The notes below the pieces were generated by a model, which worked only from the letters and a program-made list of their open reading frames with translations, had not been told where the DNA came from and ran no database searches. From the NCBI GenBank assembly GCA_964385195.1, contig CAYLOC010000094.1:1-11877 (forward strand): a stretch of DNA of 11,877 bases, given 5' to 3'. The position numbers were made by a program, and so were the translations under genes. This document shows positions 1 to 7,205 of the stretch, piece after piece. The stretch's first letter is position 1. Each line of letters begins with the position of its first letter. This DNA comes from CAYLOC01 sp964385195 (GTDB lineage: Bacteria > Actinomycetota > Actinomycetes > Propionibacteriales > Nocardioidaceae).

Positions 1-609
1 ATCGTGCCGGGCAAGGTCACCAAGCTCGTCCCGTTCGGCGCGTTCGTGCGCGTCGCGGAAGGCATCGAGGGGCTGGTGCACATCTCCGAGCTGGCCGAGC
101 GGCACGTGGAGATCCCCGAGCAGGTGGTGCAGGTCGGCGACGACGTGATGGTGAAGATCATCGACATCGACCTGGACCGCCGGCGGATCTCGCTGTCGCT
201 GAAGCAGGCGAACGAGAGCGTGCAGAACGCCCCCGACACCTTCGACCCCACCCTGTACGGCATGGCCGCCACGTACGACGACGACGGCAACTACGTCTAC
301 CCGGAGGGGTTCGACCCCGAGTCCGGCGAGTGGCGCGAAGGCTACGAGGAACAGAAGGCAACCTGGGAGCAGGAGTACGCCGAGGCGCACTCCCGCTGGG
401 AGGCTCACAAGAAGCAGGTACAGGAGGCTCAGGAGGCCGAGTCCGACGAGGCGGAGGCGGCCGGGGAAACCACCGCCGCCGCGTCGGACTCCGAGGAGTC
501 CGACGACGACACCCCCAAGCCCACCCCGGGTCCGCAGGGCCCGCAGGGGTCCCTGGCCTCCGACGAGGCGCTGCAGGCCCTCCGGGAGAAGCTGACCGGT
601 ACCCAGTAA
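1..609 (+). CDS. rpsA: 30S ribosomal protein S1, C-terminal part (5' end outside window)
   Basis: This is the 3' part of the gene for ribosomal protein S1, which binds mRNA and helps place it on the 30S subunit. The reading frame is open from base 1, so the true start lies upstream; the GTG at 4 is an internal valine. The first ~70 codons are the last S1 (OB-fold) repeat, with the motifs VTKLVPFGAFVRV, EGLVHISELA and DRRRISLSLKQA. Then comes the phylum-typical segment FDPTLYGMAATYDDDGNYVY, a charged helical stretch rich in E, Q and A, and an acidic low-complexity tail of E, D, S, P and G before the TAA stop at 607-609. The long tail after the last S1 repeat is usual for actinobacterial S1, unlike the six-repeat E. 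coli protein. Identity is essentially certain; only the missing 5' part limits the call. Confidence 0.96.
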   Translation: MVPGKVTKLVPFGAFVRVAEGIEGLVHISELAERHVEIPEQVVQVGDDVMVKIIDIDLDRRRISLSLKQANESVQNAPDTFDPTLYGMAATYDDDGNYVYPEGFDPESGEWREGYEEQKATWEQEYAEAHSRWEAHKKQVQEAQEAESDEAEAAGETTAAASDSEESDDDTPKPTPGPQGPQGSLASDEALQALREKLTGTQ

Positions 610-628
610 GAACACCCCGCCTGCCGAG

Positions 629-674
629 AGATCCGGCGCGGACGTCGCCAGCGCGACCCCCGCGCCGGATCTTT
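629..674 (+). terminator. Intrinsic terminator after rpsA
   Basis: A perfect 13-bp inverted repeat lies 19 bases past the rpsA stop: AGATCCGGCGCGG (629-641) pairs with CCGCGCCGGATCT (660-672). The loop holds a second 5-bp stem, GTCGC (644-648) with GCGAC (653-657), giving a long GC-rich hairpin. Only a short T run (672-674) follows, as is common in high-GC actinobacteria. It should separate rpsA transcription from the protease gene downstream. Confidence 0.85.
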
Positions 675-703
675 GGTGTGTGTCCTGGCAGCGGTGGGAT
701 ACT
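673..703 (+). promoter_or_regulatory. Possible promoter of the HtrA-like protease gene
   Basis: GATACT at 698-703 resembles an actinobacterial -10 box. TTGGTG at 673-678, just after the rpsA terminator hairpin, is a possible -35 with a slightly long 19-base spacer. The terminator upstream implies that the protease gene needs its own promoter, which supports the placement, but the match is moderate and unproven. Confidence 0.35.
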
Positions 704-750
704 GGGAGGGGAGGAACCCGCAGGAGGCAGGGCAAGGAGGCGCACCGGCG

Positions 751-1866
751 TTGACGCACCGAGTACGGCTCATGGTGGGCGCTCTTGGCTGTGTCCTGGC
801 CGTCGCGGTGACCGGAGGATGTACGGCGTCCACCCAGGCTGCCGACGCCGGCTCAACGCCCTCGACGTCTCCCTCCACCACTGCGGCCCGCTCCACTCCC
901 ACGCCAACCACGGCGAGCCCTGCCCCGGCCACCTCCTCGGGCAGCGCGGACGCACCTCGTGGCCTGCCCGCCGTACCTGGCATCGTCAAGCAGCTCCAGC
1001 CGTCGGTCGTGACCATCCGTACCAAGATCGGCCTGGGCAGCGGGGTGGTCTACAAGTCCAACGGGGTGATCGTCACCGACGCACACGTCGTAGAGAACGA
1101 ACAGCACCAGCCCTTCGAGCACGTCCAGGTCAGCTTCGCCGACGGTCAGAAGGTCGGCGCGAAGGTACTGGCGGTGGACAACGTCACCGACGTGGCCGTG
1201 ATCAAGGCCGACCGGACCGGCCTCCCGGTACCGAAGTTCGCGACCGGCCTCCCCCAGGTCGGGGAGATGTGCGTGGTGATCGGGAGCCCCCTCGGCCTCG
1301 CTGAGACCGCCACCGCGGGGATCGTCTCCGGGCTGCACCGCACCATGCCGCCGTCCGACGAGTCTCCCCAGGGCCTGTTCAACCTGATCCAGACCGACGC
1401 GCCCATCTCCCCGGGCAACTCCGGCGGCCCGGTCGCCAACGGCAACGGCGTGGTGATCGGCCTGTCGGAGGCCTATATCCCGCCCAGCGAGGGTGCGGTC
1501 GCCATCGGGTTCGTCACCCCCGCCACGATCGTGACCGATATCGCCGACCAGCTGCTGGCCAGCGGCAAGGCCAAACACGCCTTCCTCGGTGTCCAGCCCA
1601 GCAACATCTCCTCGCAGATGGTGCAGCTGTACGGACTCCCTCGGTCCGGGGCCCTGGTGCTGCAGGTGGTCCCGCACAGCCCCGCGGCACAGGCCGGGCT
1701 GCAACGCGGGGACGTGATCGTCAAGCTTGACGGGGACAAGGTCGGCAACGTCACCGACCTCCTCCGCGTGCTGCGGGAGGCACAGCCGGGCGAGCAGGTG
1801 CCGGTGGAGGTGGACCGGAACGGCCAGGCCAAGACGCTGCACGTGCGGCTGACGAGCCGGCCCTGA
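751..1866 (+). CDS. HtrA/DegP-like secreted serine protease with PDZ domain, probable lipoprotein
   Basis: Predicted 371-residue trypsin-like protease of the HtrA family (MEROPS S1C), which degrades or refolds damaged proteins outside the membrane. I chose the TTG at 751 because an AAGGAGG ribosome site (734-740) lies 10 bases upstream and the product then begins with a short basic stretch and a hydrophobic core ending in AVTGGC. Cys24 is a plausible lipidation site, although TGGC is an imperfect lipobox. ATG 772 is the alternative start. A Ser/Thr/Pro/Ala-rich linker (about 25-68) precedes the protease domain. The triad is visible: His112 in TDAHVV, Asp147 in NVTDVAVI and Ser224 in GNSGGP. 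A single PDZ domain occupies roughly 275-371 (FLGVQPSN, AGLQRGDVIVKLDG). The gene stands alone between rpsA and coaE. The family call is firm; substrate and membrane anchoring are inferred. Confidence 0.93.
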   Translation: MTHRVRLMVGALGCVLAVAVTGGCTASTQAADAGSTPSTSPSTTAARSTPTPTTASPAPATSSGSADAPRGLPAVPGIVKQLQPSVVTIRTKIGLGSGVVYKSNGVIVTDAHVVENEQHQPFEHVQVSFADGQKVGAKVLAVDNVTDVAVIKADRTGLPVPKFATGLPQVGEMCVVIGSPLGLAETATAGIVSGLHRTMPPSDESPQGLFNLIQTDAPISPGNSGGPVANGNGVVIGLSEAYIPPSEGAVAIGFVTPATIVTDIADQLLASGKAKHAFLGVQPSNISSQMVQLYGLPRSGALVLQVVPHSPAAQAGLQRGDVIVKLDGDKVGNVTDLLRVLREAQPGEQVPVEVDRNGQAKTLHVRLTSRP

Positions 1867-1938
1867 CACCCGGCGCGCCTGACGAGTGGCCCGTGCCGCA
1901 GCGACCGGGGGACTCAGCCACTGTGGCAGGGTGGCGGC

Positions 1939-2544
1939 ATGATGCGGGTGGGCCTGACCGGCGGAATCGGGTCCGGTAAGTCGGAGGTGAGCCGGCTCCT
2001 GGCGAGCCACGGCGCGGTCATCATCGATGCCGACGTCCTCGCCCGCGAGGTCGTGGCTGCCGGTACCGACGGCCTGCGCGCGATCGTCGACGAGTTCGGA
2101 CCCGGCGTACTCAACGATGCCGGAGAACTGGACCGGCAAGCGATGGGACGGCGTGTGTTCGACGACCCTGCGGCACGCCGACGCCTGGAGCAGATCGTGC
2201 ACCCCCGAGTCCGCGCGCGTGCATCCCGGATCGAGGCTGCGGCCGCACCGGGAGCCGTAGTCGTGCACGACATCCCGCTGCTGGTCGAGACTGGTCAGGC
2301 CGCGGACTTCGACGTACTCGTGGTGGTCGATACCGCCCCCGAGGTCCAGCTGCGCCGCCTCGTCGACGGGAGGGGCATGAGCCCCGAGGAGGCCCAAAGC
2401 CGGATCGCCGCGCAGGCAACCCGTGCGGAGCGGCTGGCCGCAGCCGACATCGTGATCTGCAACGACGGAACGCTGGCCGATCTCGCGGACTCCGTCACAG
2501 GAGTCTGGCGACAACTCAGCGGGGCCGCCACCAACACCACGTGA
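1939..2544 (+). CDS. coaE: Dephospho-CoA kinase
   Basis: Catalyses the last step of coenzyme A synthesis in the cytosol, phosphorylating the 3'-OH of dephospho-CoA with ATP. The 201-residue product has the Walker A loop GGIGSGKS at residues 8-15, the family segment IDADVLAREV near 31-40, QIVHPRVRAR in the CoA-binding lid region, HDIPLLVETG (the VPLLFE-type motif) and a C-terminal AADIVICNDG strand. Length matches stand-alone CoaE; there is no C-terminal GrpB-like extension of the kind found in mycobacterial CoaE. Two adjacent ATGs (1939 and 1942) could each start translation; a weak purine-rich CAGGGTGG lies just upstream. The last codons and TGA stop fall within the first unit of a 17-bp tandem repeat. 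The gene converges with the sigma factor gene, with 74 bases between their stops. Confidence 0.95.
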   Translation: MMRVGLTGGIGSGKSEVSRLLASHGAVIIDADVLAREVVAAGTDGLRAIVDEFGPGVLNDAGELDRQAMGRRVFDDPAARRRLEQIVHPRVRARASRIEAAAAPGAVVVHDIPLLVETGQAADFDVLVVVDTAPEVQLRRLVDGRGMSPEEAQSRIAAQATRAERLAAADIVICNDGTLADLADSVTGVWRQLSGAATNTT

Positions 2545-2582
2545 CCGGCAACACCACGTGACCGGCAACACCACGTGACCGG
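2532..2582. repeat. Three perfect tandem copies of a 17-bp unit containing CACGTG
   Basis: The unit CAACACCACGTGACCGG occurs three times without mismatch at 2532-2548, 2549-2565 and 2566-2582. Each unit carries the 6-bp palindrome CACGTG. The first copy includes the last coaE codons (Asn-Thr-Thr) and the TGA stop; the other two are between convergent genes. The period is not a multiple of three. It may be a slippage duplication, a protein-binding array, or part of a transcription-end structure. Confidence 0.95.
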
Positions 2583-2598
2583 CACTGTGGCGGCCGGT
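2578..2598. terminator. Possible hairpin between convergent coaE and sigma gene
   Basis: ACCGGC (2578-2583) pairs perfectly with GCCGGT (2593-2598) across a 9-base loop. The ACCGGC arm is repeated in each 17-bp tandem unit, so alternative pairings exist. There is no T run on either strand, so this is at best a weak bidirectional terminator. It is the only hairpin seen wholly inside the convergent gap. Confidence 0.3.
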
Positions 2599-2618
2599 AC
2601 GCCGAGGGGCCCTGCCGC

Positions 2619-3581
2619 TCAGGCAGCCAGGTCGGGGTCGGCCAGCTTGCGCAGCTGCGCCAGCGCCTCCCGCTCCAGCTGGCGCACCCGCTCGGCGGAG
2701 ACCCCATGCCGGGCACCGATGTCGGCCAGTTTCTCCTGCCGACCGTCGACCAGGCCGTAGCGGGCCCGGATCACGTCCGCAGAGCGCTCGTCCAGCAGGT
2801 CGACAAGGTCGTCGAGCCGCCGGCGGGACTCCACGTCGAGCACCGCCGTGTCCGGACCCGGTGTCGTCTCCCGGGCGACCAGGTCACCCAGGGAGGTATC
2901 GCCGTCCTCGTCCACCGGTGTGTCGAGACTCACATGGTCACGACCCCACGCCACCAGGTCCAGCACCCGCTCCAGCGTCATGTCCAGCTCGTGCGCGATC
3001 TCTTCTGCCTCCGGCTCGCGCCCGAGCTGACGCTCCAGGGTGCGACGCGCGGAACCGATCTGGTTCAGCTCCTCGACCACGTGCACCGGAAGGCGCACCA
3101 CACGTGCCTGCTGGGCGATGCCGCGGGTGATCGCCTGCCGCACCCACCAGGTGGCGTAGGTGGAGAACTTGAACCCCTTGCGGTAGTCGAACTTCTCCAC
3201 CGCGCGGATCAGGCCGGTGTTGCCCTCCTGCACGAGATCCAGCATGGGCATGGCCGAACGGCCGTACTTGCGGGCGATGGAGACCACCAGCCGCAGGTTG
3301 GCCTGGATGAAGCGCTGGGTTGCGCGGTGACCGTCCTCGGCCAGCCACTCCAGCTCCTCCCTGCTGGCGCGCTTGGGTGCGCCGCCCTTGGCGCGAGCGA
3401 TGCGGCCGGTGGCGAGCAGATGCTCGGCCAGCAGGCCCGCCTCGATCGCCTTGGCGAGCTCCACCTCGGTAGCGGCGTCCAGGAGAGGGGTGCGGGCGAT
3501 CTCGTCGAGGTACAGCCCGACGCTGTCGCGCCCCTCGATACCGGCGTCGCGGGGCTCGACCGAAGCTGTGCGAGTGGCCAC
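2619..3581 (-). CDS. Group 2 (primary-like) sigma-70 family RNA polymerase sigma factor
   Basis: A non-essential-type sigma factor that would direct RNA polymerase to promoters resembling housekeeping ones, typically under stress or in stationary phase (HrdD/SigB-like). I place the start at GTG 3581 because AGGAGAGGAG ends 5 bases upstream; an in-frame ATG at 3608 would put that ribosome site inside the gene. The product is 320 residues: region 1.2 at about 20-52 (DSVGLYLDEIARTPLL), regions 2.1-2.4 at 92-160 (NLRLVVSIARKYG, DLVQEGNTGLIRAVEKFDY, FKFSTYATWWVRQAITR), region 3 at ~168-240, and region 4 at ~250-315 with helix-turn-helix KLADIGARHGVSAERVRQLE. Region 1.1 is absent, which marks group 2 rather than the essential sigma. 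It ends in ADPDLAA. The gene has its own SigR-type promoter and lies downstream of ptrB on the same strand. Confidence 0.94.
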   Translation of the reverse strand: MATRTASVEPRDAGIEGRDSVGLYLDEIARTPLLDAATEVELAKAIEAGLLAEHLLATGRIARAKGGAPKRASREELEWLAEDGHRATQRFIQANLRLVVSIARKYGRSAMPMLDLVQEGNTGLIRAVEKFDYRKGFKFSTYATWWVRQAITRGIAQQARVVRLPVHVVEELNQIGSARRTLERQLGREPEAEEIAHELDMTLERVLDLVAWGRDHVSLDTPVDEDGDTSLGDLVARETTPGPDTAVLDVESRRRLDDLVDLLDERSADVIRARYGLVDGRQEKLADIGARHGVSAERVRQLEREALAQLRKLADPDLAA

Positions 3582-3622
3582 GGTGACTCCTCTCCTCGTT
3601 CTCATCACGACTTACCAGGTCT

Positions 3623-3648
3623 AACGTCCGACCCGGGTCAGAGATTCC
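3623..3648 (-). promoter_or_regulatory. SigR/SigH-type stress promoter of the sigma gene
   Basis: On the minus strand GGAAT (3648-3644) is followed after exactly 18 bases by GTT (3625-3623). This equals the GGAAT-N18-GTT consensus of SigR in Streptomyces and SigH in mycobacteria, the redox-stress ECF sigma factors. Initiation would fall near 3616, giving a leader of about 35 bases that includes the AGGAG ribosome site. Known hrdB/hrdD-like and mycobacterial sigB genes carry promoters of this class. Motif and position are seen directly; which sigma uses it is inferred. Confidence 0.72.
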
Positions 3649-3662
3649 TGACGGGTCCACAA

Positions 3663-3676
3663 GTTCCCGGGGGAAC
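3663..3676. promoter_or_regulatory. Perfect 14-bp palindrome upstream of the sigma promoter
   Basis: GTTCCC (3663-3668), two bases, then GGGAAC (3671-3676) form a perfect dyad 14 bases upstream of the -35 box of the sigma gene. It could be an activator or repressor site. GGGAAC also resembles an ECF -35 element in either orientation. A second dyad, GTCAG-N6-CTGAC (3637-3652), overlaps the -35 box itself. The rest of the 3582-3800 gap shows no convincing gene or terminator. Confidence 0.4.
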
Positions 3677-3800
3677 CCGACACTCATGAAGACGTCTCGG
3701 CGTACTAGATCGTTGCCCTTCTCAGCAGGTTCTTACACCTTCGCTGCGGCAGGTTTCGTTCCCATTACGATCGCGCATCGGAGCACCGCCCAACGCCCGC

Positions 3801-5951
3801 TCAGCCGATCGCCAGGACGGGTTCGTGCGACGCTCCGGAGACGTCGACTGCCCAGGCGTAGTAGTGCGCGAGCTCCTTCCAGGCGTCATAGCGGCCGCTC
3901 GCGCCCCCGTGACCGGCGCTCATCTCGCACTTGAGCAGGATCGGCCTGGTTCCGGTGGCGGTGGCCCGCAGCCGGGCCACCCACTTGGCCGGCTCGACGT
4001 AGAGCACCCGGGTGTCGTTGATGGAGGTGAGCGCGTAGATGGCGGGGTAGTCCTGTGCGGTGACGTTCTCGTACGGCGAGTAGGACTTCATGTAGGCATA
4101 CACCTGCGGGTCGTGCAGCGGGTCCCCCCACTCGTCCCACTCGATCACGGTCAGCGGCAGCGACGGGTCCAGGATCGAGGTGAGCGCGTCCACGAACGGC
4201 ACGTTGGCCACGATTCCCGCGAACAGGTCCGGAGCCTCGTTGGCGACCACCCCCATCAGCAGGCCGCCCGCGCTGCCGCCGTGGGCGACCATCCGGTCCG
4301 GTGCGGTCCAGCCGGTGTCGACGAGGTGGCGCGCACAGTCCACGAAGTCGGTGAACGTGTTCTTCTTCTCCAGCTTCTTGCCGTGGTCGTACCAGGCGCG
4401 TCCCATCTCCCCGCCGCCACGGATATGGGCGCACACCCACACCATGCCGCGCTCCAGCAGGGACAACGCCGGGATGCGCATGACGGGGTCCATGGAGATC
4501 TCGTAGGACCCGTAGCCGTACAGCAGCAACGGTGCGTTGCTGTGGGGGGCGACATCCCGGTGCCGCACGATCGAGAGGGGCACCTGTGTACCGTCCCGGG
4601 CGGTCACCCACTCGCGGGTCTGCACGAACTGGGCGGGGTCGTACCCGCCCAGCACCGGTCGCTGCTTGCGGACGTGGCGCTCGCGGCGGTGTGGGTCGTA
4701 GTCGATGACCGTGGCAGGGGTGAGCCAGGACTGGTAGGACAGCCGCACCAGCGGCTGCTGCCAGTCGGAGAACTCCTCCGCGGCGGCGTCGAACAGCGTC
4801 TCCTCGAAGTCGATCGTGTGCGACTCGCCGATACCGTCGGCGCTGAGCGGGAACACCTGCACCTGTGCCAGCCCCTCCCGGCGAAGATTCACCACCAGTG
4901 CGGCTGCGGACACCACGACGTTGGTCAGCCGGACGTCGTCGCCGGGCGGGATCACCGTCTCCAGCTCATCCAGCGCAGTCAGCGTCATCGGCCCGTGACC
5001 GAGGGTGAAGTTCAACGCGTCACGGTTGTGCAGCACCACCAACCGGTCCTGTCCGGCGACCAGCGCGTGGTCGACGTCGTACTCCACGCCCGGCTCACGC
5101 GGGACCACCACCCGGAACTCGCCGGTGGGGTCGTCGGCAGGCAGCAGCCGTGCCTCTGAGGTCACCTTCGAGGAGCAGTCGATGACCAAGTAGGCCCGGC
5201 TCGTCGTACGGCCGACCGAGACCCAGAACCGCTCGTCGGGCTCGTGGAACACCAGTACGTCGTCTGACGGGTCGGTCCCGAGCCGGTGGCGCCATACCTT
5301 GTCCGGGCGCCACGTGCTGTCCACAGTGGTGTAGAACAGGTCGTCGCCGGCCGCGGACCACACCACGCTGTGCAGGGTGTTCGGGATCTCGTCCGGCAGC
5401 ATCTCGCCGCTGCGCAGGTCCCGCACGCGGATGGTGAAGCGCTCATCGCCGACCGTGTCGGTGGAGTAGGCCAGCAGGTTCCCGTCGTCGCTGACAGAGC
5501 AGGCACCCAGCGCGAAGAAGTCCGCGCCGTCCGCCAGCGCATTGCAGTCCACCATGACCTGCTCGTCGGGGATCGTCGCTCCCGGCTCTACCAGCGGGGG
5601 AGTCCAGTCACCATCGGCCGCCGGGCAGCGGCACAACGTCGGGTACTGTCGCTTCTCCTCGGTGCGGGCGTAGTACCAGAACCCGCCCGTCCGCGACGGC
5701 ACGGACATGTCGGTCTCCTGGGTGCGCTGCTTGATCTCGTCGAAGATCGCGCCGCGAAGCCCGTCGAGGTGGGCCGTCATCGCCTCGGTGTAGGCGTTCT
5801 CGGCCTCCAGGTAGGCCACGGTGTCGGGGTTGTCCTTCTCCCGCAGCCAGTCGAGGTCGTCGACGAACGTGTCGCCGTGGTGTGTACGTCGGTGTGCGAC
5901 GCGCTTGGCAACGGGCGGGGTCGGCGTTCCCGGCTTGCTTCTCGGAGTCAC
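3801..5951 (-). CDS. ptrB: Oligopeptidase B (protease II), prolyl-oligopeptidase family S9A
   Basis: A cytosolic serine peptidase that cuts short peptides after basic residues. The product is 716 residues, the usual length for OpB. The N-terminal part (PPVAKRVAHRRTHHGDTF, then WLREKDNPDTVAYLEAENAY) is the family hallmark. Residues ~70-430 fit the beta-propeller that limits substrate size, and ~440-716 the alpha/beta-hydrolase domain. The triad is visible: Ser560 in HGGSAGGLLMG, Asp646 in NDTRVLYVEPAKW and His681 in AGHGGASGRYDAW. Start GTG 5951 gives the expected N-terminus. No ribosome site precedes it; instead TAGCCT (5963-5958) lies 6 bases upstream, so a leaderless transcript is possible. 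The MFS gene upstream ends only 9 bases before the start, so co-transcription with the regulator and exporter is also likely. No signal peptide is seen. Confidence 0.95.
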   Translation of the reverse strand: MTPRSKPGTPTPPVAKRVAHRRTHHGDTFVDDLDWLREKDNPDTVAYLEAENAYTEAMTAHLDGLRGAIFDEIKQRTQETDMSVPSRTGGFWYYARTEEKRQYPTLCRCPAADGDWTPPLVEPGATIPDEQVMVDCNALADGADFFALGACSVSDDGNLLAYSTDTVGDERFTIRVRDLRSGEMLPDEIPNTLHSVVWSAAGDDLFYTTVDSTWRPDKVWRHRLGTDPSDDVLVFHEPDERFWVSVGRTTSRAYLVIDCSSKVTSEARLLPADDPTGEFRVVVPREPGVEYDVDHALVAGQDRLVVLHNRDALNFTLGHGPMTLTALDELETVIPPGDDVRLTNVVVSAAALVVNLRREGLAQVQVFPLSADGIGESHTIDFEETLFDAAAEEFSDWQQPLVRLSYQSWLTPATVIDYDPHRRERHVRKQRPVLGGYDPAQFVQTREWVTARDGTQVPLSIVRHRDVAPHSNAPLLLYGYGSYEISMDPVMRIPALSLLERGMVWVCAHIRGGGEMGRAWYDHGKKLEKKNTFTDFVDCARHLVDTGWTAPDRMVAHGGSAGGLLMGVVANEAPDLFAGIVANVPFVDALTSILDPSLPLTVIEWDEWGDPLHDPQVYAYMKSYSPYENVTAQDYPAIYALTSINDTRVLYVEPAKWVARLRATATGTRPILLKCEMSAGHGGASGRYDAWKELAHYYAWAVDVSGASHEPVLAIG

Positions 5952-5957
5952 GCCGCG

Positions 5958-5963
5958 AGGCTA
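5958..5963 (-). promoter_or_regulatory. Possible -10 box for leaderless ptrB mRNA
   Basis: TAGCCT on the minus strand lies 6 bases before the GTG start of ptrB, the spacing expected if transcription starts at the start codon. Its first three bases are also the TAG stop of the upstream MFS gene, and no -35 is visible, so chance is possible. The same hexamer, with a 7-base gap, precedes the second regulator gene at 10601. Confidence 0.35.
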
Positions 5964-7205
5964 CCCAACCGGCTGCGGGTCCGGCGACCCGGTTTCGGTC
6001 AGGTCCCGTACCGACCGGGACGCCAGCGTGAGCAGGACGACGCCGACATAGGTCACCCCCGCCACCAGCACGATGTCCCGGGCTGGCCAGACCGCCGCCA
6101 ACGGGCCGAACACCAACTGCCCGACCGGGACAGCGACGAGCGAGCCGACCATGTCATAGGACGACACGCGGGAGAGCAGATGGCCGGGGATGTGTTGCTG
6201 CAAGGCGGTGAGCCAGGTGATGTCGAACACCTGGATGCCACAGCCGGCAAGGAACGCGAGCGCGACCAGCGGCATCATCTGTGGCTGCAGGCCCAGGATG
6301 AGCGTGGGGAGGGCGAACGCGCCCACACCGAGCATCCCGGCCCGCAGCGGGAACCGTGGACGCCAACGCAGCATCAGCACGGTGGTGGCGACCATCCCGA
6401 CCGCGAGCGCGCTCTCGGCGTACCCCCATCCGGCGACCCCGATAGGGCTGGACTTGGCGATCATCGGCCCCAGGGTGCTGAACGCGCCGGCCTGGATGGC
6501 GTTGAGCACCGCGAAGGCGGCGACGACCACCCACACCCAGGTTCGCGCGGTGAACGCCGACCAGCCGTCGCGCAGGTCCCGGAGTCCGGAGGTGCGCTGC
6601 TCGGTGCTGCGTGTGGTCGGTACCCGGATACGAGCCATGCAGGCGCTCGCGATGAACCAGGTCGTGGCGTCGATCGCCACTGCCCATCCCGACCCGACCG
6701 TGACCACCATGAGGGCCCCGACGCTCGGGCCGAGGATGCGGAGCCCGCGGCGGCTGAAGGACAACATCGCGTTGGCCTGCTGGAAGTGTGTCCGTGGAAC
6801 GATCTGCGGGATGATGCCTTGAATCGCGGGGAACGTGAACGCTGCCACCGCCCCGTTGACGGCCTCCAGCAGGATCAGCATCCACACCTCCGCAGTGCCG
6901 GTGAGCAGGAGAGCGGCCACGGCTGCCTGCGTCAACGCAGAGGCGAGGTTGGAGTACCGGAGCACGAACGACCGGGACAGCCGGTCCGCCACCACGCCAC
7001 CTACCAACACGAACAGCACCAGGGGAATGCTGCGGGCGGCGAGTACCTGCCCCAGGGCCGCCGCCGAGTTTCCGGTGAGGTCCAGCACCGCGAACGTCAG
7101 TGCGATCGGCGCGATGGAGGACCCGACGATCGAGGTGGTGACGCCGCCGAAGAACCACGCGAACCGACGGTCCGTCAGCGGGGAGAGGGAGTCGGGGGTC
7201 TTCAC
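5961..7205 (-). CDS. MFS transporter, EntS/drug-exporter-like (MFS_3 type)
   Basis: An inner-membrane, proton-driven exporter of unknown substrate, 414 residues with about 12 hydrophobic segments. The cytoplasmic loop after the second segment carries the MFS motif A form GGVVADRLSR (residues 69-78). The opening LTDRRFAWFFGGVTTSIVGS and the central PAIQGIIPQIVPRTHFQQAN with SFSRRGLRILGPSVGALM are typical of the enterobactin-exporter/transmembrane secretion effector group. I start it at GTG 7205, which overlaps the TGA of the upstream regulator (GTGA, 4 bases), implying translational coupling. A longer frame to 7352 exists but lies over the regulator and lacks hydrophobic character. The gene ends 9 bases before ptrB. 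The regulator directly upstream probably controls it. Family is confident; substrate unknown. Confidence 0.92.
   Translation of the reverse strand: MKTPDSLSPLTDRRFAWFFGGVTTSIVGSSIAPIALTFAVLDLTGNSAAALGQVLAARSIPLVLFVLVGGVVADRLSRSFVLRYSNLASALTQAAVAALLLTGTAEVWMLILLEAVNGAVAAFTFPAIQGIIPQIVPRTHFQQANAMLSFSRRGLRILGPSVGALMVVTVGSGWAVAIDATTWFIASACMARIRVPTTRSTEQRTSGLRDLRDGWSAFTARTWVWVVVAAFAVLNAIQAGAFSTLGPMIAKSSPIGVAGWGYAESALAVGMVATTVLMLRWRPRFPLRAGMLGVGAFALPTLILGLQPQMMPLVALAFLAGCGIQVFDITWLTALQQHIPGHLLSRVSSYDMVGSLVAVPVGQLVFGPLAAVWPARDIVLVAGVTYVGVVLLTLASRSVRDLTETGSPDPQPVG

Noticed and set aside
853..2574. Long minus-strand open frame opposite the protease and coaE genes
   Set aside because: It mirrors real plus-strand genes codon by codon and is rich in His/Gly/Asp with no domain; high GC makes such frames open by default.
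2612..2626. CTGCC-N5-GGCAG hairpin over the sigma gene stop codon
   Set aside because: Only five base pairs, partly coding, with no T run; expected by chance in GC-rich DNA.
2706..3689. Plus-strand open frame over the sigma gene
   Set aside because: It is the shadow of a well-conserved sigma factor on the minus strand.
3686..3934. 82-codon plus-strand frame beginning in the sigma/ptrB gap with a hydrophobic stretch
   Set aside because: No ribosome site, no family resemblance, and its second half is antisense to ptrB; it is probably chance.
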